Counted from the first letter of the stretch, positions 51,572 through 61,871 are shown. The stretch: 64,000 nucleotides of DNA from Thiomicrospira sp. XS5 (GCF_001507555.1 NZ_LQBO01000001.1:124001-188000); one strand, 5' to 3'. The notes: generated by a model not told the origin, from the sequence alone. Program-made: numbers and translations.

Positions 51572-52207
51572 ATGCACGATTTGATACAGCAGTTCATTAT
51601 CCTCTGGGCCGTAATTGACCCCATCGGCACCATTCCGGTCTTCCTCGCCGTGGCGGCGGGTTACACCGCCATTCAGCAGCGCAAACTGGCACTCTTCGCC
51701 ATCGTCACCTCCGCCGGCGTGTTATTGTTTTTCATCATTGCCGGTCAGTTACTGCTGGAATCCATGAACATTGCCTTGTCGGCCTTTCAAATCGCCGGTG
51801 GTATTGTGCTGTTCCTGTTCGCATTGACGATGATTTTCGGCGAAGGCAAACCCCAGGAAGAAAAAGAATTGCTCGCCCAACAGGATGCGCGTTCAAACTC
51901 GCCGGTTAATCACGCTATTTTTCCGTTGGCCATTCCGTCCATCGCGTCGCCCGGCGCGATGATGGCGGTGGTCATGCTCACCGATAATCATCGTTTTGAA
52001 GTCATGGAACAGGGCATCACCGCTGGCTTGATGTTGCTGGTGCTGCTCATTACGTTTGCCCTGTTATTGGGCGCGACCTTTATTCACCGTTTAATCGGCG
52101 ATGCGGGTGCCAGCGTCATCAGTCGAGTCATGGGGTTGATTCTCGCCGCCGTCGCGACCAACAGTATTTTGGAAGGCATCAAAACCTACTTTGCGCTAAG
52201 TGTATGA
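51572..52207 (+). CDS. MarC-family integral membrane protein
   Basis: The 211-residue protein has six transmembrane segments and the conserved N-terminal IDPIGTIPVFLA and middle AIPSIASPGAM motifs of the MarC (UPF0056) family. It may be an exporter, but no substrate is established; the link to multiple antibiotic resistance proposed for E. coli MarC has not held up. It follows yicC by 21 nt. Confidence 0.92.
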   Translation: MHDLIQQFIILWAVIDPIGTIPVFLAVAAGYTAIQQRKLALFAIVTSAGVLLFFIIAGQLLLESMNIALSAFQIAGGIVLFLFALTMIFGEGKPQEEKELLAQQDARSNSPVNHAIFPLAIPSIASPGAMMAVVMLTDNHRFEVMEQGITAGLMLLVLLITFALLLGATFIHRLIGDAGASVISRVMGLILAAVATNSILEGIKTYFALSV

Positions 52208-52390
52208 ATCCATGCCGGATAATTAAACGTCCCAAACCCAATAAAAGCCAAACTCATCCCACAAAAAAACTTTTGTGATCATAAGGATTCTTTCTTGACC
52301 TCAATCAAGATTTTTATTTGAAATTTGCCCCTAACGCCAGTATAGTTCGAAACTGTTGTAAGGATTCACAACTCATCTGAGGAATAAGAA

Positions 52391-52600
52391 ATGAGCAATT
52401 TAATGAAAATGATCGGCGTCCTTTTGATCACTGTGGTCATCCCTCTCGCCGTTTTACTAGGTATCTGGGCCGGTTATTTGCCGCAGTCTCTGCAAGTTGG
52501 CATCGGCATGTTCGGTGTTGTTGCCGCGATTGTGACCATTGTTGTCGGTAACCTATACTTGATCTACAGCGACATCAAAACCAAGCGTTACTCGAAATAA
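52391..52600 (+). CDS. Small two-helix membrane protein
   Basis: The 69-residue protein has two transmembrane helices (MIGVLLITVVIPLAVLLGI and VGIGMFGVVAAIVTIVVGN) and a basic C-terminus (KTKRYSK). GAGGAAT precedes the ATG. It has its own promoter region and terminator, so it is probably a real, expressed gene. No family is recognised. Confidence 0.65.
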   Translation: MSNLMKMIGVLLITVVIPLAVLLGIWAGYLPQSLQVGIGMFGVVAAIVTIVVGNLYLIYSDIKTKRYSK

Positions 52601-52623
52601 TTTCGTTTTCATTTCGCTGATTT

Positions 52624-52653
52624 AAAAAGCCCGGCCAATTGCCGGGCTTTTTT
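52624..52653 (+). terminator. Intrinsic terminator
   Basis: AAAAAGCCCGGC pairs perfectly with GCCGGGCTTTTT around CAATT, with one further T. It ends the small membrane protein gene. Confidence 0.93.
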
Positions 52654-52842
52654 GTTTTCAGCCGCCTTGACGAATCCCGTCTTTTGTATCGACTTGATTT
52701 CCCGTATAATTCGCGTAATGGCTTCCACCCGCCAGCCATTCATCAACGTTCAACAAAATATCAAGACTTCGACGCTCGATACGATATATAAAGAACATGG
52801 CATAACCGGTTGATAACTCCCAATTTTATATAAGACACCATA

Positions 52843-55260
52843 ATGAACGACGAGACACAAAACAGCACACCTGAACACGAGCCCGAACAGGCCCCGAAAA
52901 AAAAGCGCAGCCATTTTAAACGTTTTTTCTGGATTTCCACCTTTCTGGGTGCCATCGTCGCCCCGCTCGTCGCTGTCATCATTTATGCCGTGACCATTTA
53001 TCCGACCCTGCCGGACGCCTCGGCACTGAAAGACGTCACCTATCAAGTTCCCTTAAAAATCGTCACGCGCGACGGGCAACTGATCAGTGAAATCGGCACC
53101 AAAAAACGCATTCCATTGGATTACTCCGAAATTCCGGAACGCATGACACAAGCCATCATCTCCTCGGAAGACGAGAACTTTTTCGAGCACGGCGGTGTCG
53201 ACTTCAAAGGCTTGGCGCGTGCCGCCTACGAGCTGATCACCACCGGTAGCAAACAATCCGGCGGATCCACCATCACCATGCAGGTGGCGCGAAACTTCTT
53301 TTTGAGTAAAAAGAAAACCTATTTACGTAAATTCAACGAAATCGTGCTGTCCTATAAAATCGAACACCAGATTTCCAAGCAGGAAATTCTGGCGATTTAT
53401 CTGAATAAGATTTTCCTGGGCTATCGCTCTTACGGCGTGGCGGCCGCCGCACAAACTTATTACGGCAAACCCATCGACCAACTGTCGCTGGACGAATACG
53501 CCATGATTGCCGGCTTGCCGAAAGCGCCATCCCGTTACAATCCGATTTACAATCCGGAAAGAGCCAAGTTGCGCCGTAACTATGTCTTGCGCCGCATGTA
53601 CGAAAACCATTACATCACCGAAGAGCAGATGAAAGAGGCGCAAGCCGTGCCGGTACACGCCAAGTTGACCGGCGCCCGCATCGACATTGAAGCCGGTTAC
53701 GTGGCGGAAATGGCACGCAGCTTCGCCATCGACCATTTCGGGGAAGACGCCCTGAAAAACGGCCTGACCATCACCACCACCATCGACAGCCAATTGCAAA
53801 GCACCGCAAATGTCTCTGTTCGAAACGGCTTGCAGGATTACGAACGCCGTCACGGTTATCGCGGGCCGATCAAGCACGTCGCCCCCACTTTGCTGACGGA
53901 CAAAGAACAGTTATTGGAAGCGCTCGATCCCATCCAGAAGTTCGGTTATCTGGAAACCGGCGTGGTGCTTCGCGTCACCGAAAAAACCGCCGATGTGTTG
54001 ATTTCCAACGGTGACGAAACCCAACTAAAACTGGAAAATATGCAGTGGGCCGCGCCGTATATTGATGTCAATAAAACCGGTTCCGAACCGCAATCCGTCA
54101 CGGAAGTGTTGAAACGAGGCGATGTCATTTACCTGCAAAAACTCGACGATCAATGGCGCCTGGCGCAAGACCCGAAAACCGAAGCCGCCCTGGTGTCGGT
54201 TGACCCCAGCAATGGCCGCATCATTTCGTTGGTCGGCGGGTTCGACTATTTCCGCAGCAAATTCAACCGCGTCACCCAAGCCGTGCGCCAGGTCGGTTCC
54301 AATGTCAAACCCTTCCTGTACTCTGCCGGCTTGAACAAAGGCATGACCGCCGCCACCATCATCAACGATGCGCCGGTGGTCTTCCATGACCGCGCGCTGG
54401 AAGACACTTGGCGTCCGGAAAACTATTCCGGGCGTTTCTACGGCCCGACTCGTTTGAGAATGGCCCTCGCCCACTCCCGTAACCTGGTGTCGATTCGTCT
54501 CTTGCAACAAATCGGAATTCGTTATGCCGTCAATTATCTGGAACGATTCGGTTTCCCGCCGGATCAGCTCAACGCGCACCGCGATTTATCGTTGGCGCTC
54601 GGTTCCGTCCAGCTAACCCCATTACAAGTGGTCCGCGGTTATTCAACCTTTGCCAATACCGGTTATTTAATCGAACCCTATTTAATCGAATCGGTGCAGG
54701 ACTTCAGCGGCCAAACCATTTATCAGGCCCAGCCGAAGCGCGCTTGTAACGCCCAGTGTGTGGAAGGTGACCCGCAAAACGCCCCGCGCGTCATCACGCC
54801 GCAAAATGCCTACATCATGACGTCCATGATGCAAGACGTCATCAACCACGGATCGGGCCGCAAAGCGAAAGTATTGAAACGCAATGATATTGCCGGGAAA
54901 ACCGGGACCACCAACGACCAGAAAGACGCTTGGTTCTCCGGCTTCAACCCGGACATCGCCACCACCGTTTGGGTCGGCTTTGACACCCCAACCACCCTGG
55001 GGCGATCCGAAGTCGGGGGCCGCGCCGCCCTGCCGATTTGGATCGATTACATGCGCGAAGCCTTAAAGCCTTATCCGAACGCGCCTTTCGGTTTGCCGGA
55101 AGGCTTGGTGAATGTGCCCATCGACCGTTCAACCGGTCTGGCCGTTCCAGCCGACACGCGAGGCGCTTTCTTTGAAATCTTCCGCGAACAAAACGCCCCG
55201 GAAGTGCCCGATATTTCCGAAACCAAAATGGAGCGAATCACTCAGGAACTGTTCGACTGA
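52843..55260 (+). CDS. mrcA: Penicillin-binding protein 1A (bifunctional)
   Basis: The 805-residue enzyme polymerises and crosslinks peptidoglycan. After a signal anchor (about 33-52), the glycosyltransferase domain has SSEDENFFEHGGVDFKGLARA with catalytic Glu109 and GGSTITMQVARNFFL. An OB-like insert follows. The transpeptidase has SNVK (Ser486 to Lys489), SRN (545-547) and KTG (686-688). There is no LpoA-type regulator nearby. A TATAAT-like hexamer at 52705 may be its -10 element. Confidence 0.95.
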   Translation: MNDETQNSTPEHEPEQAPKKKRSHFKRFFWISTFLGAIVAPLVAVIIYAVTIYPTLPDASALKDVTYQVPLKIVTRDGQLISEIGTKKRIPLDYSEIPERMTQAIISSEDENFFEHGGVDFKGLARAAYELITTGSKQSGGSTITMQVARNFFLSKKKTYLRKFNEIVLSYKIEHQISKQEILAIYLNKIFLGYRSYGVAAAAQTYYGKPIDQLSLDEYAMIAGLPKAPSRYNPIYNPERAKLRRNYVLRRMYENHYITEEQMKEAQAVPVHAKLTGARIDIEAGYVAEMARSFAIDHFGEDALKNGLTITTTIDSQLQSTANVSVRNGLQDYERRHGYRGPIKHVAPTLLTDKEQLLEALDPIQKFGYLETGVVLRVTEKTADVLISNGDETQLKLENMQWAAPYIDVNKTGSEPQSVTEVLKRGDVIYLQKLDDQWRLAQDPKTEAALVSVDPSNGRIISLVGGFDYFRSKFNRVTQAVRQVGSNVKPFLYSAGLNKGMTAATIINDAPVVFHDRALEDTWRPENYSGRFYGPTRLRMALAHSRNLVSIRLLQQIGIRYAVNYLERFGFPPDQLNAHRDLSLALGSVQLTPLQVVRGYSTFANTGYLIEPYLIESVQDFSGQTIYQAQPKRACNAQCVEGDPQNAPRVITPQNAYIMTSMMQDVINHGSGRKAKVLKRNDIAGKTGTTNDQKDAWFSGFNPDIATTVWVGFDTPTTLGRSEVGGRAALPIWIDYMREALKPYPNAPFGLPEGLVNVPIDRSTGLAVPADTRGAFFEIFREQNAPEVPDISETKMERITQELFD

Positions 55261-55302
55261 TCCAGTCTCGGTTCCCACCGCTCACACCGCAAAGGAGTCA
55301 CG

Positions 55303-56193
55303 ATGAACTGGCAAGCTCTTTCCGAATCCATCGCTCAAAACACCGGGCACCCGTTCGATATTGAAAGCGCCGCGCCGGTTTCGGGCGGTGACATCCACCG
55401 TTCCTATCATCTGCACACCGAGCAAGGCGAGTTTTTCCTCAAAACCAATCACGGCCATCTGTCACACCTGTTTGAAACCGAAGCCAACAGCCTCAATGCC
55501 TTGGCCAAAACCTTGAGCGTGCGGGTGCCGAAGGTGGTGGCCACTGGCCTCGAAAACGACCAGGCCTGGCTGGTTTTGGAATACCTGCCTTTGACGTCAC
55601 GCGGAGACGACGAGCAACGCGGAAAGGATTTGGCCTTGTTACACCACCAGGTCAATGCGGACAAACGCTTCGGCTGGCCGGAAGACAATTACATCGGCCA
55701 TACCGTGCAACCCAATACCTGGTCCAACGACTGGGTGTCATTTTATGGTCACCAGCGACTGGCGCATCAACTGACCCTGGCGCAAGATCACGGCGCATCG
55801 AACAGCCTGGTCGAACAGGGACATGCGTTGATTGAAGCCTTACCGAAGTTTTTTGACGACTATCAACCGGAGGCCTCGCCCTTGCATGGCGACCTCTGGG
55901 GCGGCAACAGCGCCTTCTCTACCGACGGCGACGCGGTGTTTTTCGACCCGGCCAGTTACTACGGCGACCGCGAAGCCGACTTGGCCATGACCGAACTTTT
56001 CGGTGGCTTTTCACCCGAATTCTATGCCGGTTATAACAGCGTTTTCCCCTTGGACAAGGGCTATGCGGCCCGAAAAGAACTGTATAACCTCTACCATGTG
56101 TTGAATCATTTCAACCTGTTCGGCGGCGGTTATCAACAACAAGCGGATCGAATGATTCAAACCCTTTTAAAGGACGTCTCCGTTCATTCGTGA
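55303..56193 (+). CDS. Fructosamine-3-kinase-family protein
   Basis: The 296-residue kinase of the fructosamine-kinase/choline-kinase fold has the catalytic HGDLWGGN (His195 to Asn202) and the metal motif FDPASYYGDREADLAM. The N-terminal VSGGDIHRSYHL forms the nucleotide loop. Such enzymes phosphorylate ketosamines on glycated proteins or small amines and start deglycation. A CCAGGCCTGG copy at 55560-55569 encodes QAW. The gene begins 42 nt after mrcA, with AAAGGAG upstream. Confidence 0.92.
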   Translation: MNWQALSESIAQNTGHPFDIESAAPVSGGDIHRSYHLHTEQGEFFLKTNHGHLSHLFETEANSLNALAKTLSVRVPKVVATGLENDQAWLVLEYLPLTSRGDDEQRGKDLALLHHQVNADKRFGWPEDNYIGHTVQPNTWSNDWVSFYGHQRLAHQLTLAQDHGASNSLVEQGHALIEALPKFFDDYQPEASPLHGDLWGGNSAFSTDGDAVFFDPASYYGDREADLAMTELFGGFSPEFYAGYNSVFPLDKGYAARKELYNLYHVLNHFNLFGGGYQQQADRMIQTLLKDVSVHS

Positions 56194-56307
56194 ACGGGCA
56201 CCTTGCATCCAAAATTCGCCCTATCGGCGTTGAAAGAACCCATTTTGACTCTCAATCGACTCTGTCCAGAATTAATAGAGGTTCCCTTGTTCAATTTGAT
56301 AAAATAG

Positions 56308-56994
<687 letters not shown>

Positions 56995-57012
56995 GTCGCT
57001 CATACCTCTCGT

Positions 57013-57032
57013 CCAGCCGTGTCAGCGGCTGG
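57013..57032 (+). terminator. Probable terminator hairpin of adk
   Basis: CCAGCCG and CGGCTGG pair around a 6-nt loop, but no T run follows. Confidence 0.4.
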
Positions 57033-57059
57033 GCAACACACTTGTCTCGTCGGATCTAT

Positions 57060-57078
57060 TGTTGCAATTCAAGCAACA
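57060..57078 (+). promoter_or_regulatory. Palindrome upstream of azoR
   Basis: TGTTGC and GCAACA flank AATTCAA about 90 nt before the azoR start. It could be the site of a LysR- or HxlR-type regulator of the reductase, which is only inferred. Confidence 0.3.
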
Positions 57079-57168
57079 GTTATTTGCTTTATCGCTGGTT
57101 TATTCACATTTTCTTTCTTTATAAAATAGTCTCAACCCAAGCAAATACCTTTTTCAGGAGAAACCACT

Positions 57169-57777
57169 ATGACCACGTTACTTCGTGTTGACAGCAGCGC
57201 CTTATCGCAAGGTTCGCATTCCAAAGAACTGGCCGACTATTTCCTATCGAAATGGCAAACCCAGAACCACGACGCCAACATTCAAACGGTCGATTTGGCT
57301 GCCACCCCGCCGCCGCACATGGACCAAGCCATGATCGGAGCCATGTACACCATGCCGAATGAACGCGACGAAGCACAAAAAAGCGCCCTGACCCTGTCTG
57401 AGCAATATGTGGCGCAAATCCGTGCCGCAGACACCCTTGTACTGACCAGCCCAATGTACAACTTCGCGATTCCTTCGACGTTGAAAGCCTATCTGGACCA
57501 CATCCTGCGTGTGGGTGAAACTTTCCAATACGGCGAAAACGGTCCGGAAGGGTTGTTGAAAGGGAAAAAGGCCTATGTCTTCCTCGCTTCCGGCGGGGAT
57601 TACACCCAACCACCGATGGACGCGATGAATTTCGCCAAGCCGTATTTAAAAACCGCTTTGAACTTCATCGGCATTGAAGACATCACCTTTATCGAAGCCC
57701 CCGGCATGGGGATGGGTGAGGACGCCGTGGCGAAATCGGTCGATGCCGCCAAAGCCCACATCGATTCTTTGCTGTAA
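57169..57777 (+). CDS. azoR: FMN-dependent NADH-azoreductase
   Basis: The 202-residue flavodoxin-fold oxidoreductase of the AzoR family reduces quinones and azo compounds with NADH. Features are VDSSALSQGSHS at the N-terminus for phosphate binding, PMYNFAIPSTLKAYLDHI for FMN, and LASGGDY. Length equals that of E. coli AzoR (201). It protects against electrophilic quinone stress. Confidence 0.95.
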   Translation: MTTLLRVDSSALSQGSHSKELADYFLSKWQTQNHDANIQTVDLAATPPPHMDQAMIGAMYTMPNERDEAQKSALTLSEQYVAQIRAADTLVLTSPMYNFAIPSTLKAYLDHILRVGETFQYGENGPEGLLKGKKAYVFLASGGDYTQPPMDAMNFAKPYLKTALNFIGIEDITFIEAPGMGMGEDAVAKSVDAAKAHIDSLL

Positions 57778-57803
57778 TCGCTGTCTTCAATCGGCAATCA
57801 CTG

Positions 57804-57827
57804 AAAACGCCCAGGCCTGGGCGTTTT
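57804..57827. terminator. CCAGGCCTGG terminator, perfect 24-bp palindrome
   Basis: AAAACGC and GCGTTTT flank the 10-mer at 57811-57820 to make a fully self-complementary 24 bases between the convergent azoR and mgtE genes. Confidence 0.82.
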
Positions 57828-57850
57828 TGCGTTTCCTCTCTGAATGGCGG

Positions 57851-59212
57851 TTAATGCAGAATCAGCACCGTCGCCAAACCTAGGAAAGATAAGAAACCGA
57901 CCACATCGGTCACGGTCGTCAGAATCACCGCGCCGGATAACGCCGGGTCGATTTTCATGCGTTTCAAGATCAACGGAATCGCAATCCCGGACACATTGGC
58001 GACGGTCATATTGATGACAATGGCCAGCGTAATCACCAGACTCACCACCCAGTTATCAAACCATAACTGTGCAATCACGCCCACGACAAACGCCCAGACC
58101 AGCCCGTTCAAGACCCCGACCCAAAGCTCTTTATTGAACAACCACCAACGGTTGTTGCCCCCGACTTGCCCCATCGCCAAACCGCGGATAATCACCGTCA
58201 AAGTCTGACTGCCGGCAATGCCGCCCATGCTGGCCACCACCGGCATCAATACCGCCAGCGCCACCACCTGCGACAACACCGCTTCAAACTGACCGATGAC
58301 GTAAGCCGCCAGAAATGCCGTCGCCAAATTGATGCCGAGCCAAACGCCCCGGCTTTTGGCACTGGTCATCACCGGCGCGAACAATTCTTCATCGTCACTG
58401 ACCCCGGACATCCCCAATAACGTGCTGTCGGCATCTTCACGGGTGATTTCCATAATGTGTTCGATATTCAACTGCCCGACCAGAATCCCGTCGGCGTTCA
58501 CTACCGGCGCAAAACGCAATTCCTTGGAACGCAACACCACCGCGGCTTCATGCACATCCATTTCATCCAACAGCGAAATCGACTGATGCATGAATTCCGA
58601 AACCTGTGCTTCCTGATTGTTTTTCACCAAATCCACCAGGCTCAAAGAGCCGACCAAGCGGTTTTCCTTATCCGTCACCATGAATTCCTGGGAACGTTCG
58701 TCCAACAACCCTTTGATACGAATATAACGTTGCACGGTTTCCAAGGTCACGTCTTCCTTGACGTTGACGGTGTTCGGGTCCATGTAACGCCCGACCGTGT
58801 TGTCACCATAGGCATGCAACACCTGCACCTGTTCACGGGTGCTGTCGTCTAGGTTGTCGATGACCGCTTCTTTAACCGAGGGTTCGACCGTATCCAGGAT
58901 TTCCGCAATGTCCTGCGCGCCCAGGTCCTTGGTCAAATCGGAAACCACCTCGGCTTCCATATCGGACATCAAAGACGCTCGCACCTCTTCGCCGACTTCC
59001 GCCAGCACTTCCCCTTTCAACTCTTCCGGCACGCAAACCCAGATGCGTTCGCGAGCACTGGCCGGGAAGGACTCCAATAAATGCGCAATTTCGGTATCGT
59101 TCTGTTCTGCGAAGAACTCGCAGACTTTTTCCTGATCGCCTTCGCTTAATAGCGTTTGCAGTTCAAGCAATTTTTCTTCGGAGTTTGGGGAATTTTCGTC
59201 GCTGGCCGTCAT
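57851..59212 (-). CDS. mgtE: MgtE-family magnesium transporter
   Basis: The 453-residue Mg2+ channel has an N-terminal superhelical domain (MgtE_N), a CBS pair (GRYMDPNTVNVKEDVTLETVQR and following) and five transmembrane helices with GGIAGSQTLTVIIRGLAMG and ISLILG-type pore segments. The acidic N-domain and CBS domains sense cytosolic Mg2+ and close the pore. I start at the ATG at 59212 rather than at a TTG further up. Its 5' region shows no M-box. Confidence 0.94.
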   Translation of the reverse strand: MTASDENSPNSEEKLLELQTLLSEGDQEKVCEFFAEQNDTEIAHLLESFPASARERIWVCVPEELKGEVLAEVGEEVRASLMSDMEAEVVSDLTKDLGAQDIAEILDTVEPSVKEAVIDNLDDSTREQVQVLHAYGDNTVGRYMDPNTVNVKEDVTLETVQRYIRIKGLLDERSQEFMVTDKENRLVGSLSLVDLVKNNQEAQVSEFMHQSISLLDEMDVHEAAVVLRSKELRFAPVVNADGILVGQLNIEHIMEITREDADSTLLGMSGVSDDEELFAPVMTSAKSRGVWLGINLATAFLAAYVIGQFEAVLSQVVALAVLMPVVASMGGIAGSQTLTVIIRGLAMGQVGGNNRWWLFNKELWVGVLNGLVWAFVVGVIAQLWFDNWVVSLVITLAIVINMTVANVSGIAIPLILKRMKIDPALSGAVILTTVTDVVGFLSFLGLATVLILH

Positions 59213-59531
59213 GAGGTCATTTTCTTTATGCAGGTATTGAAACAAGGTTATCGGTTTTCACAGCGCTGGCTGAGCGCCGCTTTCTTTATACCCTAAAAGC
59301 ACTCGAAACTAAAGCCGCAATCGTCCATTATTCGTTCAAACGCCCTCCTTTCAAAAGGGTAAAAAAAGGGGTATGAATTGCGGCCTATTTGGCATAGAAT
59401 TCATTTAGACGGTGCCTGTCCACTCACACTCAAAATCAGCCATCGAATTCAGGTTTAAACGACACCGATACCGAGTGCGCCCCCCTTAAAAACGCGTCCT
59501 TTGCAACACCATACGACGGAAAGGTTTGCTT
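59213..59531. other. 319-bp divergent region between mgtE and rimK
   Basis: It is A/T-rich in places, with a TAGAAT at 59395-59400 that could be a rimK -10 and a minor CCTTT/AAAGG stem near 59346. I saw no riboswitch, repeat or gene. Confidence 0.5.
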
Positions 59532-60437
59532 ATGAAAATCGCCATTCTATCGCGCAACGCCAAACTCTACTCCAGCCGCCGCTTAATTGAAGCCGCTGAA
59601 GAACGGGGCCATGAAGTGCGTGTCATTGATGCCTTACGTTGCTACATGAACATTTCCTCAAACCACCCGCAAATTCATTATAAAGGGGAAATACTGGAAG
59701 GGTTTGACGCCATCATTCCCCGTATCGGCGCGTCCATTACCTTCTATGGCACCGCCGTTTTACGCCAGTTCGAAATGATGGGTGTCTACCCATTAAACGA
59801 ATCGGTCGCCATTTCCCGTTCGCGCGATAAACTGCGCAGCCTGCAATTGTTATCCCGCCGCGGCGTTGGCCTGCCGGTGACCGGTTTCGCCCACTCGCCG
59901 GATGATGTCAACGACCTGCTGGAAACGGTGGGCGGTGCGCCGGTGGTCATCAAGCTGCTGGAAGGGACCCAAGGCGTCGGCGTCGTGCTGGCCGATACCC
60001 ATTCCGCCGCCGAATCGGTCATTCAGGCCTTTAACGGCTTGAAAGCCAATATTCTGGTCCAGGAATTCATCAAAGAAGCCCGCGGGGCGGATTTACGCTG
60101 CTTTGTCATCGGCGGCAAAGTGGTCGCCGCCATGAAACGCCAAGCCAAAGAAGGTGAATTCCGCTCCAACCTGCATCAGGGCGGCAGCGCCTCGCTGATT
60201 CGCATCACCCCCGAAGAACGTGCTACGGCGGTACGCGCGGCAAAAATCATGGGGCTGAATGTCTGCGGCGTGGACTTATTGCGTTCCAATCATGGCCCGG
60301 TGGTGATGGAAGTCAATTCCTCACCGGGCATTGAAGGCATTGAAACCGCTACCAACAAAAATGTTGCCGGGCAGATCATTGAGTTTATCGAAAAAAACGC
60401 CAAGCCGCACCATACCAAAACCCGCGGCAAAGGCTAA
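59532..60437 (+). CDS. rimK: RimK-family ATP-grasp glutamate ligase
   Basis: The 301-residue ATP-grasp enzyme adds glutamate residues to the C-terminus of ribosomal protein S6 (and may make poly-glutamate). It starts [18 protein letters not shown] and has [19 protein letters not shown] with the ATP loop, and [26 protein letters not shown] with the metal-binding residues. AAAGG sits 7 nt before the ATG. It is followed 28 nt later by a zinc-type deacylase gene, and the two are probably cotranscribed. Confidence 0.95.
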   Translation: MKIAILSRNAKLYSSRRLIEAAEERGHEVRVIDALRCYMNISSNHPQIHYKGEILEGFDAIIPRIGASITFYGTAVLRQFEMMGVYPLNESVAISRSRDKLRSLQLLSRRGVGLPVTGFAHSPDDVNDLLETVGGAPVVIKLLEGTQGVGVVLADTHSAAESVIQAFNGLKANILVQEFIKEARGADLRCFVIGGKVVAAMKRQAKEGEFRSNLHQGGSASLIRITPEERATAVRAAKIMGLNVCGVDLLRSNHGPVVMEVNSSPGIEGIETATNKNVAGQIIEFIEKNAKPHHTKTRGKG

Positions 60438-60465
60438 ACCCGCCGTCACCTTTGGGAAGAAAGCC

Positions 60466-61533
60466 ATGAAAAAACCGACCAACCATGCCATTACCATCGG
60501 TTCGGAAACCATCAAACCCGGCGAGCGTAAGACCGTGGATTTGCAAGTGGGCAAACTCTATACCCACGGCGAACTGAATATGCCGGTGCAGGTGATTAAT
60601 GGCAAACGCAAAGGGCCCACCTTATTTATCAGTGCCGCCATTCACGGCGACGAACTCAACGGCGTGGAAATCATTCGCCGCCTGATGAAGGTCAAGGCCT
60701 TGCAACGCATGAAAGGCACGCTCATAGCCGTCCCCATTGTCAACCTGCACGGATTCATCAACCAGAGTCGTTATCTGCCAGACCGGCGCGATCTCAACCG
60801 CAGTTTTCCGGGGTCCTCCAAAGGCTCGCTGGCGAGCCGCATGGCTTACCTTTTTTTGAATGAAATCGTCGGCCAATGCACTCATGGCATTGACCTCCAC
60901 ACCGGCGCCATCAACCGCACCAACCTGCCACAAATTCGTGCCGACCTCGAAGACGAAGAAACCCTGGCGATGGCCGAAGCCTTCGGAGCTCCCCTGATGA
61001 TGAACGCCACCTTACGCCCCGGTTCCCTGCGCGCTTCCGCGGTGAAAAAGAACATCCCCATCTTGCTCTATGAAGCGGGGGAAGCCCTTCGGTTCGACGA
61101 ATTCGCCATTCGCGCCGGGGTCAAAGGCGTGCTGAACGTCATGAAACACCTCGGTATGATTGCTCCAAGCCGCACACCGAAAAAACCGTCTAAAAGCCCG
61201 GTCATCGCCCGTTCCAGTTATTGGGTCCGCGCACCTCACAGCGGTATTTTCCGAGCCTTGGCCAGCGACGGCGACCGGGTTCAAAAAGACCAAACCCTGC
61301 TCGGCGTCATTTCCGATCCTTTCGGCGAAGCCGAGTTCGAAGTTTACGCCAATGCCAGCGGCATTGTCATCGGCCAAATGGTCATGCCATTGGTCAACGA
61401 GGGCGAAGCACTTTTCCACATCGCGCAATTTGCGCGCACCGACATCGCCGAAGAACGGGTTGAATCCTTTTCGGAAGAAATCTACGGCGACGAACGCCTG
61501 CCTTACGACTCGGACGACATTCCGTCGATTTAA
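60466..61533 (+). CDS. Succinylglutamate desuccinylase/aspartoacylase-family zinc hydrolase
   Basis: The 355-residue protein is a carboxypeptidase-fold zinc enzyme. HGDE (60-63) supplies two zinc ligands, and DLHTG has His145 as the third. The C-terminal quarter (HSGIFRALASDGDRVQKDQTLLGVI) is a biotinyl-like domain common in this family. The ATG at 60466 has GGGAAG upstream; the frame is open to 60331 inside rimK. Placed directly after rimK, it may remove or trim amide-linked glutamates or an acylated amino acid. The substrate is not known. Confidence 0.85.
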   Translation: MKKPTNHAITIGSETIKPGERKTVDLQVGKLYTHGELNMPVQVINGKRKGPTLFISAAIHGDELNGVEIIRRLMKVKALQRMKGTLIAVPIVNLHGFINQSRYLPDRRDLNRSFPGSSKGSLASRMAYLFLNEIVGQCTHGIDLHTGAINRTNLPQIRADLEDEETLAMAEAFGAPLMMNATLRPGSLRASAVKKNIPILLYEAGEALRFDEFAIRAGVKGVLNVMKHLGMIAPSRTPKKPSKSPVIARSSYWVRAPHSGIFRALASDGDRVQKDQTLLGVISDPFGEAEFEVYANASGIVIGQMVMPLVNEGEALFHIAQFARTDIAEERVESFSEEIYGDERLPYDSDDIPSI

Positions 61534-61556
61534 CCGAGATAGCGTAACGGTTTCCT

Positions 61557-61582
61557 AATTTCAGCCAGGCCTGGCCGAAATT
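61557..61582. terminator. CCAGGCCTGG-based terminator after the deacylase gene
   Basis: AATTTCAG and CCGAAATT flank the 10-mer at 61565-61574 with one mismatch, giving a 13-bp stem. The T run is short. Confidence 0.6.
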
Positions 61583-61701
61583 CATGTCATATCAACGCCT
61601 TGAATAATCAAACATTCAAATCCGCACGCTTTTGCTTTATAATCTGCGCTCACGTTTTTTAGCGAGACGCGGCTTGATACAACATCAGCGTCTCTGAATT
61701 T

Positions 61702-61787
61702 ATGCCGAGGGGTGGTCGAAAGGCCTGAGATCCTGTTGAAAGGGAACCCTTATAACCTGATCCAGTTAATACTGGCGTAGGAACAGG
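61702..61787 (+). promoter_or_regulatory. TPP (THI element) riboswitch
   Basis: The leader has the conserved parts in order: GGGGTGG, CCTGAGA, GGGAACCCTTATAACCTGA, TCCAGTTAATACTGGCGTAGG. This is a clear thiamin-pyrophosphate aptamer directly upstream of a TonB-dependent receptor gene. When TPP is high, expression should fall. Confidence 0.93.
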
Positions 61788-61841
61788 CTGCAACACTCGA
61801 TCTTAGCCGCTTCACAGGCGACTGTCCGAATTGCATACCTG

Positions 61842-61865
61842 TCCTTTTTGGTGAACTGAAAAGGA
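61842..61865 (+). promoter_or_regulatory. Ribosome-site sequestering hairpin (riboswitch expression platform)
   Basis: TCCTTTT (61842-61848) pairs with AAAAGGA (61859-61865), which contains the AAGGA ribosome site 7 nt before the ATG. GGAACAGG at the aptamer end can partly pair with CCTGTCC and compete. This suggests translational control by TPP. Confidence 0.65.
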
Positions 61866-61871
61866 AGCAAC

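Noticed and set aside
59213..59531. M-box magnesium riboswitch upstream of mgtE
   Set aside because: None of the conserved M-box segments is visible.
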